From the NCBI RefSeq assembly GCF_017873565.1, contig NZ_JAGGKH010000014.1:80860-144859 (forward strand): a DNA stretch of 64,000 nucleotides, in the 5' to 3' direction. Numbering within the stretch: the stretch's first letter is position 1; every line of letters starts with the position of its first letter. The notes below the pieces were generated by a model that did not search any database, had not been told where the DNA came from, and worked only from the letters and a program-made list of their open reading frames with translations. Shown one piece after another: positions 24,514 to 34,014 of the stretch. This stretch comes from Lederbergia galactosidilytica (GTDB lineage: Bacteria > Bacillota > Bacilli > Bacillales > Bacillaceae_C). Made by a program: the position numbers and the translations under genes.

Positions 24514-26541
24514 TTATTGATCTGTTAAAATCATGACGTCATGAGCGGCAATTGATATAGTGCCATTGACGGTTTCGCCAGTAAGGAGGTCGCGTTTTTG
24601 CTCGTTTCCTAACTCAAATTGGCTCGTTTTATTATTATGATTCATCACGAATAGATACTCTTGTCCCTCTTTAACCCTTTGCGATACTTCCACACCAGGT
24701 TCGGATGTTAGAAGTGGTTTAATTTCTTTCGCGGCGCAAAGATCTGCCATTAAGTCTTGTAAGAAAGCACTATCTGGACTTGAGGCTATATACCAGGCTT
24801 CTCCAGAGCCAAATGTATTTCTCGTGACAGCTGGCATACCTTTGTAGAAATCATCCCCATATTCTGCGACTACTTCTGCCCCTTCAGAATGGATGAGATC
24901 GAAAAGAATATTACATTGATATTCTCCTTCTAAATGTGTGGTTTTATCTTTGATCACGATTTGATTATACACATCTGGATGGAGTGCATCGATTTCCTCG
25001 GACCAGATGCCCAATAGATTTCGCAATTTTCCTGGGTAACCACCCGTTGTTACAAGGTCATGTTCATCGACAATCCCACTAAAGAAGGTTGTTACAAAAG
25101 TTCCGCCATCTGCGACAAACTTTTCGAGCTTTTTGTGATAATCCCCTTTGACCATGTAGAGAACTGGGGCAATAACAAGGTCATAATTGGATAAATCCTC
25201 ATCAATACCGATCATATCGACTTGAATGTTTTGTTGATACAGAGCATCATAATATTTATGGACTTCCTTGACATAGTCCAACGCAACGGATGGTCCGCTA
25301 GTTAAATCAATCCCCCAACGGTTTTCCCAATCAAAGACAATTGCTACTTTCGCATTTACTTGTGCATCAATGATATGATCTGAGAGCTCTGCTAATTCTC
25401 TGCCTAAAGTGGCTGTTTCGCGGAAAACACGGGTATGCTCATGACCAACATGTTCAATAACAGCTCCATGAAATTTTTCCGTTGCCCCAATGGAACGACG
25501 TAATTGGAAAAACAACACAGTATCAGCACCGCGCGAAACGGCTTGGTAGCTCCATAATCTCATCACACCTGGGCGTTTAAGAGAATTATAGGCTTGCCAA
25601 TTTTGCTGGCTTGGTGTTTGTTCCATTAGCATGAAAGGTTTTCCGCTTTTTAGTGCCCTCATTAGATCATGGGTCATCGCAGTCATGCTGATTGGTGTAT
25701 CAATCGAAGGGTAATTGTCCCATGAAACAACGTCCATTTCTTTACCCCATTTGAAATAATCTAATTCTGGATAAAGTCCCATTAAATTTGTTGTAATCGG
25801 GATATCTGGAGTATGTTTGCGAATGGCATCCCTTTCAAGTTTAAAACACTCTAATAAACGATCAGATTGAAAACGGCGATAGTCAAGAGAGATTCCTTGA
25901 AAATTAGTACGGTTTCCGTCCCATTCTTCACTCAATACGTTCGGTGGTACAATTTCATCCCAATCATAAAAGGTATGTCCCCAAAACGCCGTATTCCACG
26001 ATTTATTCACAGCTTCAATAGACTGGTAGGTTTCTTTGAGCCAATTTCGGAAAGAGTCTGCACAATTTTCACAATAACAGTAACCACCATATTCATTATT
26101 AACATGCCAAACTAAAACTGCTGGGTGATCTTTATATCGTTCTGCTAGTTTTTCCGCCATTCTTTCTGAATACTTGCGAAATGTTGGGCTATTCGGGCAT
26201 GAATTGTGCCTTCCTCCAAACTTGCGCTTTCTCCCATTGTAATCTACCCGTAAAACATCAGGGTATTTTTTAGCCATCCAGGCTGGATGAGCAGCAGTGC
26301 TTGTACCTAAACAGGTGTAAATTCCATTTTTATATAGGCGATCAATCGTTGCATCCAACCCGGAAAAGTCGTATGTATTTTCATCTGGTTGATTTCGGGC
26401 CCAGGCAAAAACATTAAGAGTCGCGACATCAATCCCAGCTATTTTAAACATGCGAACGTCTTCATTCCAGACCTCTTCATGCCATTGTTCAGGGTTATAA
26501 TCTCCCCCATACCAAATCTTTGGTAATTTTTGACTAATCAT
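24514..26541 (-). CDS. GH42 beta-galactosidase
   Basis: 675 residues. GH42 enzymes release galactose from galactan or galacto-oligosaccharides; B. subtilis YesZ of the rhamnogalacturonan locus belongs to this family, which fits the neighbours here. Landmarks: WYGGDYNPEQW at the start, acid/base Glu150 in WHVNNEYGG, nucleophile Glu307 in FMLMEQTPSQ, and CYCENC (part of the family's zinc site, with Cys115). Trimerisation and C-terminal domains follow. No signal peptide, so cytoplasmic. ATG 26541 has AAAGGGTGG upstream. It is transcribed away from the GH3 operon. Confidence 0.93.
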   Translation of the reverse strand: MISQKLPKIWYGGDYNPEQWHEEVWNEDVRMFKIAGIDVATLNVFAWARNQPDENTYDFSGLDATIDRLYKNGIYTCLGTSTAAHPAWMAKKYPDVLRVDYNGRKRKFGGRHNSCPNSPTFRKYSERMAEKLAERYKDHPAVLVWHVNNEYGGYCYCENCADSFRNWLKETYQSIEAVNKSWNTAFWGHTFYDWDEIVPPNVLSEEWDGNRTNFQGISLDYRRFQSDRLLECFKLERDAIRKHTPDIPITTNLMGLYPELDYFKWGKEMDVVSWDNYPSIDTPISMTAMTHDLMRALKSGKPFMLMEQTPSQQNWQAYNSLKRPGVMRLWSYQAVSRGADTVLFFQLRRSIGATEKFHGAVIEHVGHEHTRVFRETATLGRELAELSDHIIDAQVNAKVAIVFDWENRWGIDLTSGPSVALDYVKEVHKYYDALYQQNIQVDMIGIDEDLSNYDLVIAPVLYMVKGDYHKKLEKFVADGGTFVTTFFSGIVDEHDLVTTGGYPGKLRNLLGIWSEEIDALHPDVYNQIVIKDKTTHLEGEYQCNILFDLIHSEGAEVVAEYGDDFYKGMPAVTRNTFGSGEAWYIASSPDSAFLQDLMADLCAAKEIKPLLTSEPGVEVSQRVKEGQEYLFVMNHNNKTSQFELGNEQKRDLLTGETVNGTISIAAHDVMILTDQ

Positions 26542-26979
26542 TTTTTTCCACCCTTTCACTTTTATCCTGAATTAACGGATAATCAGATTCTTCCACCTTA
26601 AAACTCTAGGAAATTCAGAGTAATAGGTGAGCAATAACCCCCGAAAAATCCCATTAATTTAGGACCAACAGGATATTGGTCACTTAGTGTTACCACAACT
26701 TTTTTTACTATCAGTAGGGGAGTATCTTCCGTGGTAACGCCTCCATTACCTGGATTCCTAGCAGATAGTAGTTTCACTTTATCCACCATCTTAGCGCCTT
26801 CATTTGAATCAGTCAATGAGAAAATCGAAACGTTTGGACTGAATTTTACATTTATAACTCTAAAAGTAGTAGATTTTAGATATTTTTAAGCTAAAATCAC
26901 TAATTTTGAATGATTTTTAAACTAATTTATTGTGTATTTATTGCTGAATCCGTGTGCTAACATTAATAGTAATAATGTA
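26542..26979. other. Divergent regulatory gap between GH42 and GH3 genes
   Basis: Holds the promoters of both units. A 72-codon minus-strand frame (26598-26816) has no ribosome binding site; its end reads VGPKLMGFFGGYCSPITLNF and could be a remnant, but no family was recognised. AT-rich sequence 26820-26970 probably contains the GH3 promoter. Confidence 0.35.
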
Positions 26980-26993
26980 TGAAAGCGTTTCTA
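26980..26993 (+). promoter_or_regulatory. Cre-like CcpA site upstream of the GH3 operon
   Basis: TGAAAGCGTTTCTA matches 12 of 14 positions of the cre consensus TGWAANCGNTNWCA and is 47 bases before the GH3 start. Confidence 0.55.
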
Positions 26994-27040
26994 GCATTGG
27001 TGTCATAGGCATAAACGTTAAGTTTTATAGGGGGAAAACG

Positions 27041-29941
27041 ATGAAAGAGAAAAATATTTTGTTTAAAAATATCCACGAGTTATTGGAAGTTAGAGTTACT
27101 CCTTTACTAGGATTATTAACACAAGATGAAAAAATTAGCTTGTTATCGACATCCCAAAGTGCCATTCCTCGTTTAGGTATTAAAGAATATCAGGTTGGAG
27201 GAGAAGCTGCCCATGGAGTTGTAGACAGGAAGGGTGGAAAAACGACCGTCTTCCCACAACCGATCGGCTTATCTTGTACATGGAATCGCGAGTTAATGAA
27301 AAAGGTCGGAAGTGTGATTGGCGATGAGGCACGGATCTTTTATGAGCAAAATCAACAAAAAACGGGATTAACCTTATGGGCACCAACGATTGATATGGAA
27401 CGTGATCCGAGGTGGGGACGTACGGAGGAAGCATATGGAGAAGATCCTTATTTAACAGGTCAACTAGCAACTGAGCTAATAAAGGGGATGCAAGGTGAGG
27501 ATCCTTTTTATATTAAACTAGTTGCAGCACCTAAACATTTTTATGGAAATAATAATGAGTACGGCAGAGAGCGAATTTCAAATAGCATTGATCCGCGTAA
27601 TCGCTATGAATATTATTTAAAGGCTTTTGAACCTGCTTTTAAAGAGGGAAAGGCTCTATCAATGATGACGGCTTATAACGGAGTCAATGGGATTCCAGCC
27701 ATGCAAATTCGCGAAATAAAGGAAATTGTGAAAGACCAATGGAAAATGGATGGGTTTGTTGTTTGTGATGGCGGGGCCCTTACCTTAAATGTGGAGGAAT
27801 ATGGCTATTATTCTTCATATGCAGAAGCTTTGGCAGATGCTTTAAAAAAGGGGATTGATTGTTTTGTTGATGAGAAAGAAAGAGTCGAAGAAGCAGCACG
27901 AGAGGCTCTTAAACAACAATTGATCACCGAAGAAGAGCTAACTAAAGCAATTGGTAATATGTTAAAAGTTCGATTTCGTTTAGGCCATTTTGATGAAGAT
28001 ACAAGTAAAAATCCTTATAGTGAAGTAGACAAAAATAAATTATGTTCAAGAGAACATGCTGAGCTTGCACTGGAGTCGACAAACGAATCGATTGTGCTTT
28101 TAAAGAATGAGCAGAACAAGCTCCCTTTGAAGAAGGAAAAATTGAAAAAGATTGCTGTCATCGGTCCAACAGCAGATATTGTCTATCGAGATTGGTATAC
28201 AGGCTATTCTCCCTATCAAATCACCCCTTTAATGGGAATTAAACATCAATCTGCCAATCAACAGATTCAATTTGTTAAAGGCAATGATAAAATTGTGCTC
28301 AAATCATTGGATACAAATGGCTATATGACTTTAGGGGAAGACGATGAACTAGTCTTTGCAGCAGATGCTATTGGAGAAAAGGAAATTTTTGAGTTAGAAG
28401 AATGGGGATGGAATGGCAATCTGTTGAAAAATCAGGCTAATCAACGTTATATTTGCCAAAACGAACAGGATGCGAGGTTTAAGGCCAGTAGCCAAGAGGT
28501 TTTTAATTGGTTTATCCGAGAAAAAATGGGCTTTCATACAGTTAACGAAAAGCAAGAAACCTATCATTTATCTACATGGCAGGGAGAGCCGTTAAATATC
28601 GATGACGGGCAAAGATTAACGACAGCAAGTCAGCCTGGAACTTTTCAAAAGCAAATATTATCATCAGGTATCGAAGAAGCGGTACAAGCTGCAAAGGAAA
28701 GTGATGTGGCGATTGTTTGTTTAGGAAATAATCCGATGTTGAACGGCAGGGAAACAGAGGATCGCCCAGATATTATTTTGCCAAAGCGACAACAAAAATT
28801 ATTAGAAGAAGTATACAAGGTAAATAAAAATGTCGTTTTAGTCCTGATTAGTAGCTATCCTATGGCTATAAATTGGGCGGAACAACATATTCCAGCGATC
28901 CTTTATTCTTCACATGGTTCCCAGATGTTAGGGGAAAGTATCGCCTCCATTTTGTTTGGAGATATAGTTCCCTCTGGGAAACTAAGTATGACTTGGTATA
29001 AAAGTGTTCGACAATTACCGACAATTTTCGATTATGATATAATAAGGTCAAAAAGGACTTATCAGTATTTTGATGAAGAGGTTTTATATCCCTTTGGTTA
29101 TGGATTAAGTTATGCAATTTGCCAATACGACCGCTTACAGCTTGATAAAACAACCCTTACAAAGGACGAAACAGTTTCAATTAACGTGGAGGTAGAGAAT
29201 CTAACTAATGAACTTGCGTATGAAGTTGTGCAACTGTATGCAACCGTGAAAGGGTCAGCTGTTCCAAGGCCACGTAAGCAGTTGGTAGATTTTATTAAAA
29301 TAAAATTGCAGCCCTATGAAAAGAGAAAGGTATCGCTAAGCGTGACAGCAGATCAATTAATGATTTGGAATGTGAATGAAGATCGATATACATTAGAAAC
29401 GGCAAGTTGTCTTCTTTCCGTCGGCCCATCTAGTGAAGATATAAAATTAACAGAGAGCCTTCAAATTCAGGGACAAGATCTCCATCAGCGTTCCTTACGA
29501 GAAGTTACGAAGGCTGAAAATTATAATGATTATGATGGCGTTTACCTTGATAAAGGTGAAAACGGTCTTAATTGTGTGACAAATCGAGCGAATGGCTGGA
29601 TCGCTTTTGAAAATGTAGAGATGTTTGCTGAGAAACTTTGTGTAGAATTGCGTGTTACTACCGATGGAATACCAGGAAAAGTAAAATTAAAAATCGATCA
29701 ACTTAATCACTCTTCCATCATAGAGAAGGAGTTTACAGTCCAATATCCAGGGGAGTGGGTGGATGTCCAACTTCCATTTACAGCTAATCAAGACTTGCAT
29801 GATCTATTCATTTTAATGGAAGGCCCTGTTGCGATTAACACACTACAATTAAAAGAGATTGATGGGCCTGATCGAGAAAAATGGAAGCGTACATCATTAA
29901 GAAAGAAATATGGCTTAGGTGTTTTGGATATGATCGTTTGA
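27041..29941 (+). CDS. GH3 glycoside hydrolase with C-terminal CBM6-like domain
   Basis: 966 residues, longer than simple GH3 enzymes. The order is GH3 barrel (to about 300), nucleophile Asp in DGFVVCDGGAL, second GH3 domain split by an insert (about 410-540) rich in short strands, resembling a fascin/beta-trefoil module, fibronectin-III-like segment (about 720-800) and a CBM6-like end (YDGVYLDKGENGL... ). It acts on beta-glucosides or beta-xylosides; which is not clear. There is no signal peptide. The ATG at 27041 has GGGGGAAAACG before it. First gene of an operon with yesM-yesN-yesL-DUF4340. Confidence 0.85.
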   Translation: MKEKNILFKNIHELLEVRVTPLLGLLTQDEKISLLSTSQSAIPRLGIKEYQVGGEAAHGVVDRKGGKTTVFPQPIGLSCTWNRELMKKVGSVIGDEARIFYEQNQQKTGLTLWAPTIDMERDPRWGRTEEAYGEDPYLTGQLATELIKGMQGEDPFYIKLVAAPKHFYGNNNEYGRERISNSIDPRNRYEYYLKAFEPAFKEGKALSMMTAYNGVNGIPAMQIREIKEIVKDQWKMDGFVVCDGGALTLNVEEYGYYSSYAEALADALKKGIDCFVDEKERVEEAAREALKQQLITEEELTKAIGNMLKVRFRLGHFDEDTSKNPYSEVDKNKLCSREHAELALESTNESIVLLKNEQNKLPLKKEKLKKIAVIGPTADIVYRDWYTGYSPYQITPLMGIKHQSANQQIQFVKGNDKIVLKSLDTNGYMTLGEDDELVFAADAIGEKEIFELEEWGWNGNLLKNQANQRYICQNEQDARFKASSQEVFNWFIREKMGFHTVNEKQETYHLSTWQGEPLNIDDGQRLTTASQPGTFQKQILSSGIEEAVQAAKESDVAIVCLGNNPMLNGRETEDRPDIILPKRQQKLLEEVYKVNKNVVLVLISSYPMAINWAEQHIPAILYSSHGSQMLGESIASILFGDIVPSGKLSMTWYKSVRQLPTIFDYDIIRSKRTYQYFDEEVLYPFGYGLSYAICQYDRLQLDKTTLTKDETVSINVEVENLTNELAYEVVQLYATVKGSAVPRPRKQLVDFIKIKLQPYEKRKVSLSVTADQLMIWNVNEDRYTLETASCLLSVGPSSEDIKLTESLQIQGQDLHQRSLREVTKAENYNDYDGVYLDKGENGLNCVTNRANGWIAFENVEMFAEKLCVELRVTTDGIPGKVKLKIDQLNHSSIIEKEFTVQYPGEWVDVQLPFTANQDLHDLFILMEGPVAINTLQLKEIDGPDREKWKRTSLRKKYGLGVLDMIV

Positions 29942-29987
29942 AACGTTCATACGAGTGATGTTTAGCTAATTCAATAGTAGGGATAGG

Positions 29988-31817
29988 GTGAAGGCAGTGA
30001 ACTATCTGAGTCAATTAACTCGGAGTTTTACAAATCGTAAGGTGAAAATAAAATTATTAGGAATCTACTTAGCTGTAACAGTCATTCCTATCCTACTGAT
30101 TGGATTTTATCTTAATTATAGTATGAGAGATGTTGTCCTAAATAATACGATTAATGAAGTGGATGCGAATGTCGATAAGCTAGAAATGCGATTAAACACT
30201 ATTTTAGATCGAGCCATTAGTATTTCAGATCAGCTTTACATTAGTAATGATTTAAAGAAAGTGCTGGAGCAGGAATACGAAAGCAATCTTGAAATCTATA
30301 ATGCCTATGCAGCCTATCCGATTTTTGATAATTATTTACGCTATTACAATGAAATTGAAAATATTCGCTTCTATATGACCAAGGAAATGATTACAAATTC
30401 ACAATTTGTCTATGCAGATCAGGAGACTAGAAATCAAGAGTGGTATCAAGGGGCAGTAGAGAGACAGGGCCGTATTTCTTGGGAGTATATACCAGATAAA
30501 TGGACGAAGACCTCTTATCTTACACTAACCAGATCCGTTTATGGCAATAATCGTGAATTATTAGGGGTTTTAGCGATTGCCATTTCTCCTGATAACCTGA
30601 CATCCATATCGAAGAGTGAGCTATTTGATGTATTTGTCTCATTAGATAGTGAAAAAATCGTTCATAGTAAGGATCCAAATTATTTAGGAGAATATCCATT
30701 TTTTATAAAAAAGGCGGATATTCAAGATCAAAAATCGATTATTTATGATACTGACTTTAAACAAGAAAACTATAAAATCTATTTACGTTCTTTTAAACCG
30801 AGCAAAACATTAGAAAACCAAATCCAAATTACGGCTTTAATTCCAGTAGAAGACGTGATTAAAGATTCAAAGAAAGTTTTATATAATGGCTTTTTGATTG
30901 TGATGATTTGCTTACTAGTTTCGATTACGCTGATCGGCCTCTTTATTAAATCATTCGATAAACGAATTTACCAGTTGCGAAGTGCGATGAATAATATCGC
31001 CAAAGGAAATTTCGATATTGAGGAAAGAAAATTAGGCGGGGATGAAATTGGACAAGCGTATGAAGATCTAGTTGTGACAGCAGATAGTATTAAAGAATTA
31101 ATCAATGTAGTATATATTCATAAAATCAATGAAGAACAATGGAAAAGAAGACAAAAAGAGTCCGAATTTAAAATGTTAGCAAGTCAAATCAATCCTCACT
31201 TTCTCTATAACACATTAGAAATGATCCGCATGAAGGCGTTGATTAATAAAGATCAAGAGGTAGCAAGAAGTGTAATGTTGCTAAGTCAAATGATGCGTTC
31301 AAGTTTGGAAGTTTCCGAGCAACCAATCTTATTAGATTCTGAAATTAACTTAATCAAAACTTATTTAGAAATTCAAAAAATGCGTTTTGGTGATAAAGTG
31401 AATTTTAGTGTTAAGGTCAAATGTGATATTCAGGACTATTATATTTTCCCGCTACTTCTCCAACCAATCGTTGAAAATGCGATTATTCATGGGATTGATC
31501 GAGAAATGGAAAACAGCATAATTGAGGTTGAAGTGTTTAAAACGCCTAAATATCTTATGATTGCAGTGAAAGATAATGGGGTAGGAATCACTCCTGCGTC
31601 TTTATCTCTATTAAACGAAGCCTTAAATACATCAGAGGATACAAGCCAAAAAAGTAGTGGGATCGGCATGAATAATGTTAATAAAAGGATTAAATTATAC
31701 TATGGCGACGACTATGGAGTGGAAATAAAGAGTGAGTATGGGATTGGAACAGTTGTAACATTGTTCTTACCTTTAGAGAAAGGACCAGATTCAGATGCGG
31801 AAATTACTAATCATTGA
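29988..31817 (+). CDS. yesM: YesM-type sensor histidine kinase
   Basis: 609 residues. One helix near residues 21-43, an extracellular sensor domain (about 45-295), a second helix (about 300-322), HAMP, then a histidine kinase of the LytS/YesM class with QINPHFLYNTLEMIRM (phosphorylated His), and ATP-binding VENAIIHG, DNGVGI and SSGIGMNNV. Its partner is the YesN-type regulator, whose start overlaps its end by 23 nt. Carbohydrate sensing is inferred from family and context. GTG at 29988 is used; GTG at 29997 is an alternative. Confidence 0.92.
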   Translation: MKAVNYLSQLTRSFTNRKVKIKLLGIYLAVTVIPILLIGFYLNYSMRDVVLNNTINEVDANVDKLEMRLNTILDRAISISDQLYISNDLKKVLEQEYESNLEIYNAYAAYPIFDNYLRYYNEIENIRFYMTKEMITNSQFVYADQETRNQEWYQGAVERQGRISWEYIPDKWTKTSYLTLTRSVYGNNRELLGVLAIAISPDNLTSISKSELFDVFVSLDSEKIVHSKDPNYLGEYPFFIKKADIQDQKSIIYDTDFKQENYKIYLRSFKPSKTLENQIQITALIPVEDVIKDSKKVLYNGFLIVMICLLVSITLIGLFIKSFDKRIYQLRSAMNNIAKGNFDIEERKLGGDEIGQAYEDLVVTADSIKELINVVYIHKINEEQWKRRQKESEFKMLASQINPHFLYNTLEMIRMKALINKDQEVARSVMLLSQMMRSSLEVSEQPILLDSEINLIKTYLEIQKMRFGDKVNFSVKVKCDIQDYYIFPLLLQPIVENAIIHGIDREMENSIIEVEVFKTPKYLMIAVKDNGVGITPASLSLLNEALNTSEDTSQKSSGIGMNNVNKRIKLYYGDDYGVEIKSEYGIGTVVTLFLPLEKGPDSDAEITNH

Positions 31818-33315
31818 CGATGAACCAATTATCCAGGAAGGGTTAAAGCATGTCATCCCTTGGGAAGAATTTGGTTATGAAATTTGCGACGTCGGGATCA
31901 ATGGCCGGGATGGTTTAAATAAAATCCGGTTACATCGGCCAGATTTAGTGATGCTTGATATTCGAATGCCAGGATTGTCTGGAATCGATATAGTTAGTCA
32001 GCTAAAGAAGGAGAATTTCACTACTAAATTTATCATTTTAACCGCGTATTCTAGCTTTTCCTATGCTAAAAGATTAATGGGGCTAGGAATTGAGCATTAT
32101 TTATTAAAACCTGTGGTGGAAACAGAGCTAATTCAAGTACTTAATAAAATTGAACAAGAGCGACTCGAGGAACAGAAATTCCAGGAGCAACTTGCTTTCT
32201 ATAACCAACTGAATGAAGAACGGACATTGAGAGCCTTGTTGGAAGGGATGCAAGATCATCTATCTGAATCATTGCTTACTAAACTGGAAGATAAGGAACT
32301 ACAACTTGTGCGGATTTGTGGTAATGTGCACCAACATAATGATCAATGGTTAATAGAAAGAGTGGCAGAACATACTGAGCAGATAAAATTAATTCGAAAA
32401 GATGATTTTAACCACTTGCTATTTATTCAAAAAGGTCCCGCTTTTATAAAGCAATTTTTAGCAAAAATAAATAGAAGTTTTTTAGAGAACAATGGACAGA
32501 AGATTATCCTAATGGTGGCAGATCCAATCAACCATATAGAGGAATTACCTGATGCCTATAAACAAATAAAGGAATTAATGGATGTCCATTTTTGTTTTAG
32601 TGAGAAAGAAATTTTTCATTATCAGCATATAACAGCAGAGACGAAAGGGGTTAAGAAACCAGATGAAGAACAGAGTAGAAGGAAATTGTATCATTATATA
32701 GAGTTTGGTGATCACCAGAATATTAAAAAGATTGTCTCTGAATTAGAACAATATTATCGGTACACCCGCTTTTCAAAGGAAAGGATCAAGGCGGAAATCT
32801 TTGAGTGGTGTGTCTCTTTCATTGACTTCATTCAAAAAAATTACCCGGATTTAGATACGATCGATAAAGATATTTGGGCCAATAAAATTAATATCCAAAC
32901 CAATCTACAAGCAATTATTCAATTGATCGTTGAGGAACTTTTATTAATCAGTGATTCTATTCATGGCAGTGCTCCGACAAAAGGAAATATTGTCGATAAA
33001 GTAAAAGAGTATGTTCATTTTTATTATAGTGAAGATATTAGTTTAAAATATGTGGCAGATTTATTTCATTATAATAGTGCTTATTTAGGAAAACTGTTTA
33101 AAAAAGAAACTGGAGAGTATTTTAATGTTTATTTGCATCAAGTAAGAATTTACAAAGCAAAGGAATTATTGGTGCTTGATAAATATAAAGTCAATGAGAT
33201 TTCTAAATTAGTCGGATATTCCAATGCTGATTATTTTTACAAAAACTTTAAACAGTATGAAGGGATGAGTCCGAAAGAATACCAGATGAAACAACGAAAA
33301 GAAATCAACAGCTAG
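31795..33315 (+). CDS. yesN: YesN-type response regulator with AraC output domain
   Basis: 506 residues. Receiver domain with IDDEPI, phospho-acceptor Asp in DLVMLDIRMPG and Lys in YLLKPV; a long linker; and C-terminal AraC-type double helix-turn-helix (KYVADLFHYNSAYLGKLFKKETG and ISKLVGYSNADYFYKNFKQYEG). Paired with the overlapping YesM gene. It should control the glycan genes, and the paired 65-bp promoter blocks near 35.2 and 37.8 kb are candidate targets. Confidence 0.93.
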   Translation: MRKLLIIDDEPIIQEGLKHVIPWEEFGYEICDVGINGRDGLNKIRLHRPDLVMLDIRMPGLSGIDIVSQLKKENFTTKFIILTAYSSFSYAKRLMGLGIEHYLLKPVVETELIQVLNKIEQERLEEQKFQEQLAFYNQLNEERTLRALLEGMQDHLSESLLTKLEDKELQLVRICGNVHQHNDQWLIERVAEHTEQIKLIRKDDFNHLLFIQKGPAFIKQFLAKINRSFLENNGQKIILMVADPINHIEELPDAYKQIKELMDVHFCFSEKEIFHYQHITAETKGVKKPDEEQSRRKLYHYIEFGDHQNIKKIVSELEQYYRYTRFSKERIKAEIFEWCVSFIDFIQKNYPDLDTIDKDIWANKINIQTNLQAIIQLIVEELLLISDSIHGSAPTKGNIVDKVKEYVHFYYSEDISLKYVADLFHYNSAYLGKLFKKETGEYFNVYLHQVRIYKAKELLVLDKYKVNEISKLVGYSNADYFYKNFKQYEGMSPKEYQMKQRKEINS

Positions 33316-33330
33316 TGAAGAGGGATAAGT

Positions 33331-33996
33331 ATGGCTAAACCTGTGACAGAAAGACCAGCATATATAATGATGAAATATCTGTATAACTTTTTTATGACGA
33401 ATCTTTATTTTATTTTATGTAATCTACTATTTTTTATCGTATTTTACTTGGCTGATTTTGTGTTTGAAAATATTTTATTGTTTTATATTACCTTAATCCC
33501 GATGGGCCCAGCGATAACAGCTGTTCTTTCGACAATGGGGAAATTAGTAAGGGAAAAAGATATTCAGGTTACAAGGGACTTTTTTAAAGCATATACACTT
33601 AACTTTTGGCCAACGATGAAATACTGGTTCATTCAGTTAACGATATTACTAATCTTGGCGATTGATATCGGTTACTCTACGAATCATAGTAATATTTTTT
33701 CACCTGTATTTTTTATTCTAATGATCGTCTGTGTGTTTATTATGATTTATGCTTTTCCAATTATTTCTAGATTTGAAGTGAAGTTAAAAAACCTCTTTAT
33801 CGTTTCCATCTATTCCAACTTTAAATACTTTAAAGCAACACTTTTAAACATTACTAGTATCGGCGCTTTTGTCATTATTTACTGGAATTTCCCAAGCATT
33901 AGCTTTTTATTTTCGATTAGCTTAATTGGCTATTTCGTCATGTTAAATTTACAACAACCATTAAAAGATTTAGAGATGAAAATGTCTAAAGGGTAG
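33331..33996 (+). CDS. yesL: DUF624 (YesL-family) membrane protein
   Basis: 221 residues, about five helices. The YesL family (DUF624) often sits next to sugar uptake genes or YesM/YesN systems; its job is not known. Typical features are the N-terminal LYNFFMTNLYFILCNLLFF, the P-M-G-P-A turn and AYTLNFWPTMKYW. AGAGGGATAAGT precedes the ATG, 15 bases after yesN. A second YesL-family gene is at 60.6-61.3 kb. Confidence 0.85.
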   Translation: MAKPVTERPAYIMMKYLYNFFMTNLYFILCNLLFFIVFYLADFVFENILLFYITLIPMGPAITAVLSTMGKLVREKDIQVTRDFFKAYTLNFWPTMKYWFIQLTILLILAIDIGYSTNHSNIFSPVFFILMIVCVFIMIYAFPIISRFEVKLKNLFIVSIYSNFKYFKATLLNITSIGAFVIIYWNFPSISFLFSISLIGYFVMLNLQQPLKDLEMKMSKG

Positions 33997-34014
33997 GCAA
34001 ATGGAGGAAAGACT

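Noticed and set aside
26598..26816. 72-codon minus-strand frame between GH42 and GH3 genes
   Set aside because: No ribosome site; the sequence is not recognisable. It could be a relic, but this cannot be supported.
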